The translations under genes and the position numbers were made by a program. Of a DNA stretch of 55,420 bases, positions 29,442-37,179 are shown one piece after another. The stretch spans positions 1 through 55,420 of the forward strand of contig CAIQDA010000117.1 of NCBI GenBank assembly GCA_903870415.1, read 5' to 3'. The notes under the pieces were generated by a model. It was not told where the DNA came from and made no database searches. It saw nothing but the letters and a program-made list of their open reading frames with translations. Each line of letters opens with the position of its first letter. Positions within the stretch are counted from its first letter, which is position 1. The DNA is from an uncultured delta proteobacterium (lineage in GTDB: Bacteria > Myxococcota_A > Polyangia > Polyangiales > Polyangiaceae).

Positions 29442-30011
29442 TCAGCCGCCCGCGAGGCTCGCGCACGCGCTTTGGCAGTTTTGGCCGAGGCACTGAAGCA
29501 GCCCGGCGATGGTCTGGAATTCCGACGGAGGGATGTTGCACGCCTGGACGCACGCGAAGCCGCCTCCACCGGCGCCGCCGGCGAAACACTGCGCCGCACA
29601 CGAGAGCCCCTGCATGCACGAGACGCTCGAGAAGCACGTTCCCGCTTGCTGCGGGCACGACTGAAACGCACACGCGCTGCACGTGGCGAGGCTGCTTCCT
29701 GCGTCGGGCGTCGGCGTCGTGCCGGAATCGCGGCGTCCACCATCACGGCCACCGTCTCGTCCACCATCGGACGGCGGAGCGCCTGCATCAACGGGAGGCA
29801 CCGACCCGTCGACGGCATCGACACTTCCGTCGAGCTCGAGGGCCGCATCCGCTTGCACGCCCCCGTCCGTCGCCACAGCACCGTCCGCAAGCGCGCCACT
29901 GTCCGCGAGCGTCAGCGCATCGGAGGCAGGGTCGACGAGGTCCGTGCGTGCCCCGCACGCGGCCAAAACAGTGATGACGAAAGGCGAGAGGAAAGAAGCA
30001 GCGCGACGCAT
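29442..30011 (-). CDS. Cys-rich lipoprotein with Asp/Gly-rich spacer
   Basis: MRRAASFLSPFVITVLAACGART; DGGRDGGRDGGRRDSG; 11 Cys in the last ~85 aa. Confidence 0.75.
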   Translation of the reverse strand: MRRAASFLSPFVITVLAACGARTDLVDPASDALTLADSGALADGAVATDGGVQADAALELDGSVDAVDGSVPPVDAGAPPSDGGRDGGRDGGRRDSGTTPTPDAGSSLATCSACAFQSCPQQAGTCFSSVSCMQGLSCAAQCFAGGAGGGGFACVQACNIPPSEFQTIAGLLQCLGQNCQSACASLAGG

Positions 30012-30119
30012 GGTGCCGTGTGTAAGCCGCTCCGCGCGAGACACAAGGCACCGAAGGTCACTCGCGCGGAGGACTTCAGTGCAAGCACCCGGGAGCGCAT
30101 GAAGCTGTAACGCCGCTCG

Positions 30120-31391
30120 TCAGCGCGAAAGCAGAACGCCCGCGACCGCAATCGCGAGAAGGCATGCGCCGACGATCACCGGAACGACCCACGCGGGACG
30201 CGACGATGCAGCCTTTGGCGCGTCGTCTGTGGGCCACGCGATGCGCTGCGGAGGGGCGTCGACCTCGCCTGCCGCCGGACCGGAACGGAAAGCCGCGTCC
30301 ATGTTCGCGCCAAGAGAGACGGGTGCCGGAGCGGCAACCATGGCCTGAGCATGGGCCGCCGTGATGCGCGCTTCGAGGTCGGCGATGGGCGTTTTTGCCC
30401 ACATGAGCGAGTCGCCCTCGAGGCCGAAACCGCGGCCGAGTTCCGTCGCGAACGCGCCGACCGTTGCGGTGCGGATGTCGGGCTTCTTGGCGAGGGCATG
30501 TTCGATCGCGTCGTCGACGCCCGGCGGAATCTCCACGCCGGTTCCCGCGAGCACTTGGCTCGGGAGACGCGGTTCGTTCATGAGAATCGCCATGAGAACT
30601 TGCGGCCCGTTCGGACCGTCGAAGGGACGCTTGCCCGTGAGGCACTCGCACGCAATGGCTCCGCACGCGAACACGTCTGCGCGACCGTCGAGGGTCTGCG
30701 AGCCGCTCGCTTGCTCGGGCGCCATGTAAAATGCCGTGCCGATGGTCGTTCCCATGGCCGTGAGCTTCTTGACGTCGCCCTTGTTCACACGAACCGAGCC
30801 GAAGTCGAGAACCTTCACGAGGTCGCCGTCGCGCGTGCCGCAGAGAAAGATGTTCTCTGGCTTCAGGTCACGGTGAACGAAGCTGCGTCGATGGGCCTCG
30901 TCGAGGCCGATCGCCATTTGCGAAAACATGCGCACGAGACGCGCAGGCGACATCGTCGTGTCGCGTTCGAGGTGAGTCCGGAGCTCCTCGCCCTCGAGGA
31001 ATTCCATCGAGAGAAACCAGCTTCCAACGGTTTCGTCGTGCTGAAAGTCGTAGACCGCGATGATGTGATCGTGCGGAAGCGACGCGCTGATTTCGAACTC
31101 GCGCTGAAAGCGTGCGCGAGCCACTTCGTCCTTCGCGACGTTCGGATGAAGGACCTTGATCGCGACGCGCTCGTTCCGCTTTCGATCGATGCCCTGGTAG
31201 ACCCGCCCCATGCCGCCGTCGGCGACGAGCCGGCGAACCTCGTGATGTCCGCCCAACGTGCGCCCGATGAGTGGGTCGCTGTTCTGCGGCGCCGGAGGCA
31301 CCAAGCTCGCCGACGTGAGCTTCGCCCCGTCGAAAGGGCAGAAGCCGGAGTTGTCGGGAAAGACCCGCTGGCAGGTAGGGCAGCTCTTCAT
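30120..31391 (-). CDS. Ser/Thr protein kinase with N-terminal zinc ribbon and C-terminal TM
   Basis: CPTCQRVFPDNSGFCPFDG; VADGGMGRVYQGID, VAIKVLHP, FVHRDLKPENIFL, VLDFGSVRV; TM VVPVIVGACLLAIAVAGVLL. Confidence 0.93.
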   Translation of the reverse strand: MKSCPTCQRVFPDNSGFCPFDGAKLTSASLVPPAPQNSDPLIGRTLGGHHEVRRLVADGGMGRVYQGIDRKRNERVAIKVLHPNVAKDEVARARFQREFEISASLPHDHIIAVYDFQHDETVGSWFLSMEFLEGEELRTHLERDTTMSPARLVRMFSQMAIGLDEAHRRSFVHRDLKPENIFLCGTRDGDLVKVLDFGSVRVNKGDVKKLTAMGTTIGTAFYMAPEQASGSQTLDGRADVFACGAIACECLTGKRPFDGPNGPQVLMAILMNEPRLPSQVLAGTGVEIPPGVDDAIEHALAKKPDIRTATVGAFATELGRGFGLEGDSLMWAKTPIADLEARITAAHAQAMVAAPAPVSLGANMDAAFRSGPAAGEVDAPPQRIAWPTDDAPKAASSRPAWVVPVIVGACLLAIAVAGVLLSR

Positions 31392-31398
31392 GGAAATG

Positions 31399-32109
31399 TC
31401 AGGGGTTCGCGGCGTAGATGAGACGCTGGCAAGACGGGCATTGATCGATGATCGCGTCGCGTCGAAGCTTCTGGAAGAAGGTCGGAGGCAACGCCATCTG
31501 ACAGGAATTGCATCGGCCGCCGAACGCCTTCGCGAGGGCGGTGCCGCGGCGCTCGCGCACCTGATCGTACTTGCGAAGAAGCGGTGGTGCGAGCTGCGTT
31601 TCGATCGCGCGACGCTCGGCAATTTTTCCGTCGCGCGCGCCTTGCGCCTCACCGGCCGTGCTCGCGTAACGGTCGCCGTCGCCGCTGATTTCCTTATCGA
31701 GAGCCTTCTCGCGAACGTTCAGCGCTTCGGTCTCTGCGCGCAAACTCGTGAGGAGTGCATCTTGATGCTCGACCTCGGTTCGCTTGTCGCGCGAAAGCCG
31801 CTGAAGCTCCTCACGCTCGCGTTCGACCGTCTGCACGTCGACGAGCTTGTGAACACGAAACTGACGGTCGCGCGCTTGCTCGCTCTGTCGTCCAAGGTTT
31901 CGCACCTCGTCTTCGAGGGCGCGCTTCTTGACTTCTTCGTCGTGCTGCCTCGTCTCGAGGACCTGGTGCGCCACCACGAGCGTGGCTCGCTCCGCTGCAA
32001 TCTTTTGAAGGCGCCCTTCGGACTGCGCGAGTGTCGTGGTGAGGGAAGCTATGGACTCGTCTAGGGCCGCAAGCGCCTCGAGGAGGGCAATCGATGCGGA
32101 AGCACTCAT
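31399..32109 (-). CDS. coiled-coil protein with C-terminal C4 zinc ribbon (DUF164-like)
   Basis: Long heptad-rich N-terminus; C-terminal RCNSCQMALPP...QCPSCQRLIY. Confidence 0.88.
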   Translation of the reverse strand: MSASASIALLEALAALDESIASLTTTLAQSEGRLQKIAAERATLVVAHQVLETRQHDEEVKKRALEDEVRNLGRQSEQARDRQFRVHKLVDVQTVEREREELQRLSRDKRTEVEHQDALLTSLRAETEALNVREKALDKEISGDGDRYASTAGEAQGARDGKIAERRAIETQLAPPLLRKYDQVRERRGTALAKAFGGRCNSCQMALPPTFFQKLRRDAIIDQCPSCQRLIYAANP

Positions 32110-32129
32110 GGCCGTTATCTTTCGTGAAG

Positions 32130-32203
32130 TAGGCCCACCTGGATTCGAACCAGGACGAACCCGGTTATGAGCCGGGGGCTCTGACCAATTGAGCTATGGG
32201 CCC
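32130..32203 (-). tRNA. tRNA with CAT anticodon (Met elongator or Ile2, undetermined)
   Basis: Reverse complement GGGCCCATAGCTCAATTGGTCAGAGCCCCCGGCTCATAACCGGGTTCGTCCTGGTTCGAATCCAGGTGGGCCTA: cloverleaf stems present, anticodon loop CTCATAA, CCA not encoded. Confidence 0.93.
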
Positions 32204-32487
32204 GGTGCGCCGTGGGCGACGTGCACGCAAGAGATCGAGCGTGACCGGCAACCACCAGCGGCGCACGTTAGCGAAGACGGGCCATTGGCGGAAGCACTCC
32301 GTGCCCATGCCTCGGGAATAAGGGCGGCGCACACACGCGAATGACGCGCGTCCGAGGCTTCCTCGCCGCGCAACCCCTGACGTCGAGGCCCGCAGAACTC
32401 CAGGCACACACACGCGAGCCGGCGAACGCGACGAGACGCTCCAATCGCCCACGAAAGGGCCTCTTCCGCATCGCGAGAACCTCGCGG

Positions 32488-33711
32488 TCACTCGCGGGGC
32501 ACAGCCCACGTGCATCGGTGTCGGCGCGCGGAACTTCCGGTCTCGTCGTCGCGCGTGAACCAGACATCAAGAACCGGCCCCGCGACTCGCGCTCCGATCA
32601 CCGCCTCGACACTTCCGAGCGGCAACGACCCCGCGCGAGGCCCAAGGACCGCGAGGCGACAGTCCACCAGTTCGAGCACGTCGGACCCAACGCCTGTCGC
32701 AACGGCGAGGTCTTCAACAGGGAAAACCCTGCTTCCCCGACGAACGGGCACCTCGGCGACCGCGACTTTTTTTCCGGCGGCCATCACCGCTTCGACCGCG
32801 GCGATCGTCCCGCCACGGATGACCCGCCGCGACATCACGAGCAGCGCACGACGCGCCAGCGTAGGTCCGATCCATTCGGCGCCGGTCGCGAGCGGAAAGG
32901 CCCCCAAGCGCGCCCCGGCCGCGTCGAACACCACGAGACTCGCCGCGCCGCGCTCTTCTCCGGACCCTTCGAGCGCCGCAACCGGAACGTCTCGCTTCAC
33001 GTCGGCTTTCGGAAGGTCACCTTCCACGCGCACCGCAACCGCGAGCGCGCCGTTTGGCCCGAGGAGCAGCGTGGGTGACGACGCGTCCGCGAGGACGACT
33101 TCTTGATTTTTTGCTGACGCCGTCACGACTCGGAGGACAACGCCACGCGCGTCGGTTGCGGCCACGACAACGCGACCGTCTGCGAGCGCGAGCGCATCGA
33201 GCGCAAGCTCATCGCCCAGGACGAGCGGCGACTCCGCCTCGGTGCGCTCCGCCGCGGAGAGAACCCAGCGCGGAGACCCGCCAAGCACAAGCCGCACAAA
33301 TCGCGGTCGATCGGTTGCGCCGACCGAGACCCAGGGCGGAGCGTCTCCGTCGACGAGAGGGCCTTCGAAGGGGGCCGATGCGGACCGTGCAAGCACGAGC
33401 GACCGATGCGTGCGCGCGCGCCCTTCGCCCGCTTGAAACGTGAGAGTGAGGGCTTCTTCATCGGCAGGCAACGAGGATATTCCCAAGGAAATCTCGTGCG
33501 GAACCGGCGCCTCGGCAAGGGCCTTCGCCTCGCAGCTCCACCGCGCGCCGGGGCCCGAGTCACCGGCGTCGAGCGTCACGGCGTCGGTCGCCGCACCGGA
33601 GCGCGTGAGAGACGGGTCAACGTGACGCTTGCATCCTGCAACCAATACGAGAGCGACCGATGTCGCCATCGGCCAGAACCTGAAGGCCCGCGCGAGGGCG
33701 CTGCGCCTCAT
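32488..33711 (-). CDS. hypothetical lipoprotein
   Basis: Lipobox VALVLVAGCKR; 407 aa. Confidence 0.7.
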   Translation of the reverse strand: MRRSALARAFRFWPMATSVALVLVAGCKRHVDPSLTRSGAATDAVTLDAGDSGPGARWSCEAKALAEAPVPHEISLGISSLPADEEALTLTFQAGEGRARTHRSLVLARSASAPFEGPLVDGDAPPWVSVGATDRPRFVRLVLGGSPRWVLSAAERTEAESPLVLGDELALDALALADGRVVVAATDARGVVLRVVTASAKNQEVVLADASSPTLLLGPNGALAVAVRVEGDLPKADVKRDVPVAALEGSGEERGAASLVVFDAAGARLGAFPLATGAEWIGPTLARRALLVMSRRVIRGGTIAAVEAVMAAGKKVAVAEVPVRRGSRVFPVEDLAVATGVGSDVLELVDCRLAVLGPRAGSLPLGSVEAVIGARVAGPVLDVWFTRDDETGSSARRHRCTWAVPRE

Positions 33712-35591
33712 GGTGTGACGAGGTAGCCGTCGACGACTTCGAGGGCGAGCTCATGGCGTTCGAGGGGCGGCATGATGTACGCGCCCGCGATGCGTCCGTG
33801 AAATTGCGCAAGCATTTCCCTGGCGATCGCAACGCCTTCTTTTCTCGCCGAGACGCCGGTTCCCGCCTTGCGCATGCGCTCCCGCACGGGTTCCGGAATC
33901 TGCATTCCCGGCACTTCGTTGTGCAGGAACTCGGCGTTTCGCGACGACGCAAGCGGCAAGAGACCAAGGAGCACCGGGATGCCAATCGCCTCGGCGTCTC
34001 CAAGAAAGCGCTCGACAGTGTGTGCATCATACACAGGCTGCGTCATGACGAACTCCGCACCCGCAAGCTTCTTTTCCTTCAAGCGACGAAGCTCTCGCTC
34101 GTAGTCGAGGGCCGCAGGCTCCGCGCCCGTTGCGAGCACGAAGGCAGTGCCAGAACCCAGCGGTTTTCCAGCGGGATCGATGCCGTGGTTCAGACGCGTG
34201 GCGAGCTTGAGAAGGCCAATCGAGTCGAGGTCGTAGACCGCGGTCGAGTCCGGAAAGTCGCCCATCTTCGGCGGGTCGCCGGTGATGATCACGAGGTTGC
34301 GAATGCCGAGCGCGTGCGCACCGATGAGATGCGCGATTTGGGCGAGCAAGTTTCGGTCGCGACCACACACATGAAGGATGGCTTCAACGCCCGACTCCGC
34401 GAGACGCACCGCCATCGCGAGGTTGCTCATGCGCGCCTGCGCCCTTGCGCCGTCGGCGATGTTCACGACGTCGACGCCGCCGGCCACGAGCCCCTTGGCC
34501 GCAGCGATGGTGCGCGCGAGATCGACGCCCACCGGCGGGTTCACTTCAACGCTGACGATGAACTTCTTGCCCAGCTTTTCTCCGAGCTTGCTGCGCTCGG
34601 CGATGGGAGGCGGGCGCACGCTCGCCGAGGTGGTGACGTCGTACGCGACGCCCCGAGCTTCGCTCTCGTCTACCGCTTCGTCGCCGTCGGTCGCCTTGGC
34701 CATGCGAGCCGCCGCGGCCACGCGTTTGATGTGGTCCGCCGTGGTACCGCAACACCCGCCTACGGCCGCGACACCTACCTTAAACATACGACGCGCATAC
34801 ACGCCAAAGTATTCCGGCGTCGTCACGTAAACCATACGCTCATCGACCCGCTGCGGGAGGCCTGCATTCGGGTACGCGATGACCGGCAGCCCCGCCGCGG
34901 TCATGCGCCGAACGGCCTCGAGGACGTGCATGGGACCATCGCTGCAGTTTACACCTACCGCCGAGGCACCCCATTCGCGCGCAAGTCGTGCAATTTCCCC
35001 TGCGTCCGTTCCGTCGGCCATTCGGCCCGCTTCGTCGAGGGTCACGACCGCGAGCACGGGAAGCTTATGCCCCGACGCCGCGAGCGCCGCTTCAATGCCC
35101 ACGCGAAGCTCGACCGGCTGACGCATCGTCTCGACGACAAGCCCGTCGATGCCCGCTTCGCAAAGCGCGTCCGCCTGTTCGCGGAGCGCGTCGCCCACTT
35201 TCGACAAGTCGTCCGCGCCTGCATCACCAAGGAAGTAGCCGCTCGGACCGATGGCCCCGATGACGAAGGCGCGACCTTCTGCCGCCTCGCGCGCGACGGC
35301 AACACCCGCGCGATTGAGCTCCTTCACGCGGTGCACCGCCCCGTGACGCTCAAGGCGAAGGGCGTTGGCCCCGAAGGTGTTCGTCTCGAGAATTTGCGCA
35401 CCGGCGAGCACGTAGTCCCGATGGATGGCGGCGATGAGTTCCGGGCGCGAGACGTTCAGACCCTCGAAAAGCGCGCTGTAGAGCACGCCGCGCTCGTAGA
35501 TCTGCGTCCCCATGGCACCGTCGAGCACAAGGGGCTCGCGACCAAGAGTTTCGAGTAAGGATCGTTCGCCAGGCCTCTGATTGACCGCCAC
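33708..35591 (-). CDS. bifunctional homocysteine S-methyltransferase / 5,10-methylenetetrahydrofolate reductase
   Basis: [44 protein letters not shown]-like VSVEVNPPVGVDLARTI...ITGDPPKMGDFPDSTAVYDLDSIGLL...FVMTQPVYD. GTG start at 35591 preferred to 35663, which overlaps the divergent gene. Confidence 0.92.
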   Translation of the reverse strand: MAVNQRPGERSLLETLGREPLVLDGAMGTQIYERGVLYSALFEGLNVSRPELIAAIHRDYVLAGAQILETNTFGANALRLERHGAVHRVKELNRAGVAVAREAAEGRAFVIGAIGPSGYFLGDAGADDLSKVGDALREQADALCEAGIDGLVVETMRQPVELRVGIEAALAASGHKLPVLAVVTLDEAGRMADGTDAGEIARLAREWGASAVGVNCSDGPMHVLEAVRRMTAAGLPVIAYPNAGLPQRVDERMVYVTTPEYFGVYARRMFKVGVAAVGGCCGTTADHIKRVAAAARMAKATDGDEAVDESEARGVAYDVTTSASVRPPPIAERSKLGEKLGKKFIVSVEVNPPVGVDLARTIAAAKGLVAGGVDVVNIADGARAQARMSNLAMAVRLAESGVEAILHVCGRDRNLLAQIAHLIGAHALGIRNLVIITGDPPKMGDFPDSTAVYDLDSIGLLKLATRLNHGIDPAGKPLGSGTAFVLATGAEPAALDYERELRRLKEKKLAGAEFVMTQPVYDAHTVERFLGDAEAIGIPVLLGLLPLASSRNAEFLHNEVPGMQIPEPVRERMRKAGTGVSARKEGVAIAREMLAQFHGRIAGAYIMPPLERHELALEVVDGYLVTP

Positions 35592-35648
35592 GGACCTGTC
35601 GGTAGGCTCCTTGAGGCCCTGACGCAAGGGGCCGGAGATGCGGAGACC

Positions 35649-36719
35649 ATGAAGATCCTTCACCTCGTTCAGTCACTCGCCCTCGGCGGGCAAGAGATGC
35701 TGATCGTGCGCTTCGCCGACGCGTTTCGATCGCGTGGTCACGAGATCGTCGTGGTGCCCCTCATCCCAGGCGGAATACTGGAAGATCGCTTGCCGGCGCG
35801 CGAGCTCATGCCGGTGCCTCGACGCCACGGTCGCGACCCGCTTCTCATCGCTCGGCTTGCGTGGGCGATGCGTCGTGCGAGGCCCGACGTGGTCCACACG
35901 CACAACGACTCGCCTCTCGTTTATGGCGTCCCCGCGGCGAAGCTCGCAGGGGTGCCGCGCGTCATCCACACGAAGCACGGGGCGAAGGCGCCTCCGCGCC
36001 ATGGGGCGTTGCGCACGCTCCTGTGCCGCGGCCTCGATGCGTTCGTGGCGGTCTCCGGCGAAACAGCCGATCGCGCTCGGGCCGATGGGGTGCCACCATC
36101 GAAGCTCGTCACCATTTCGAATGGCGTTCCGACGAAGGATTTTGCAGCCGATCCGCAGGCGAGAGTCGCGGTGCGCGCTGACCTTGGAATTGCGAACGAA
36201 GCCTTCGTCGTCGGAACGCTTGGTCGCCTCGTTCCCGAAAAGTGCCCGGAACTTTTGCTCGAAGCCATGGCTCCGCTTCTCACGAAAGGTGCACACCTCA
36301 TCTATTGCGGCGACGGTCCCGAGCGCGCCCGCCTCGAGCAGTTGATTGCACGGGACCAGCTGCCAAACGTGCACGTGCTCGGAGCTCGCCGCGACACGGC
36401 TCGGGTTCTCGCCGCCCTCGACGTCTTCGCACTTTCGTCGGCCATCGAAGGTCTTCCGCTCGCGCTCGTGGAAGCCATGGCGACGTCGCTTCCGGTGGTG
36501 GCCGCGGACGTCGGAGGCATTCGCGAAGCCACGCTCGATAACGCGCGTATCGTGCCGCCCGCAGACGCCGAGTCGCTGCGAAGCGCGATTCTCGAACTGT
36601 GGATTTCGCCTAGCCTTCGCGGCGCCCTCGGAGCGGCGGCGTGCGCGCGGGCCCGAGAGCACTTTGACTTTGAGCGCGTCGTCGATCGCTACGAGGCCTT
36701 GTACGAAGGTCGCACATGA
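35649..36719 (+). CDS. GT4-type glycosyltransferase
   Basis: MKILHLVQSLALGGQEMLIVRFADAF, PDVVHTHNDSPLV, SNGVPTKDF, VGTLGRLVPEKCPELLLEA, LSSAIEGLPLALVEAMATSLPVVAADVGGI. Confidence 0.93.
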   Translation: MKILHLVQSLALGGQEMLIVRFADAFRSRGHEIVVVPLIPGGILEDRLPARELMPVPRRHGRDPLLIARLAWAMRRARPDVVHTHNDSPLVYGVPAAKLAGVPRVIHTKHGAKAPPRHGALRTLLCRGLDAFVAVSGETADRARADGVPPSKLVTISNGVPTKDFAADPQARVAVRADLGIANEAFVVGTLGRLVPEKCPELLLEAMAPLLTKGAHLIYCGDGPERARLEQLIARDQLPNVHVLGARRDTARVLAALDVFALSSAIEGLPLALVEAMATSLPVVAADVGGIREATLDNARIVPPADAESLRSAILELWISPSLRGALGAAACARAREHFDFERVVDRYEALYEGRT

Positions 36720-36747
36720 GGTCGCCCGAAGCGGGGACTCTTGGTAG

Positions 36748-37164
36748 GTGGGCCCGGTGACAAGCGAGATCCCGACCTGCACCATTGCGGCCTTCCCCCT
36801 CACACTCCTCGGCGTGACGGGCTTCGTGACGTCCGTCTTCACGCTCGTGCTGATGCTCATGCCGTCGAAGCATTCGCGCATCGCCGCCACCGTCGCGACG
36901 TTCGTCGGCGTGTTCACGATTGGTTACGGAAACCTCGCGCGAACCCGCATGGACAACGCTGTCGAGGCCGCGCGCGGAGCGGTCACCGACGAGGACATCG
37001 CGTTTGGGCACCAGGGCGCTCTCACCTGCGCGCGGACGGGATTTCAGACGGGCATGATGCCGCTGACCGCAGGCATCGTCGTGTTCGTCGTCACGGCGAT
37101 TCGACGCGCGAAGGGCAAAGAGCACTTCATCGAGGACGAGGACGACAGCGCGTCGCCGAGCTGA
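36748..37164 (+). CDS. small membrane protein
   Basis: GTG-start ORF with predicted TM segments (TLLGVTGFVTSVFTLVLML; IAATVATFVGVFTIGYG; GMMPLTAGIVVFVVTAI). Confidence 0.6.
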   Translation: MGPVTSEIPTCTIAAFPLTLLGVTGFVTSVFTLVLMLMPSKHSRIAATVATFVGVFTIGYGNLARTRMDNAVEAARGAVTDEDIAFGHQGALTCARTGFQTGMMPLTAGIVVFVVTAIRRAKGKEHFIEDEDDSASPS

Positions 37165-37179
37165 ACGCCCCTCGCCCGT

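Noticed and set aside
33753-35558. 601-aa plus-strand ORF
   Set aside because: Antisense to the clearly recognisable homocysteine methyltransferase-MTHFR gene; composition typical of a shadow frame.
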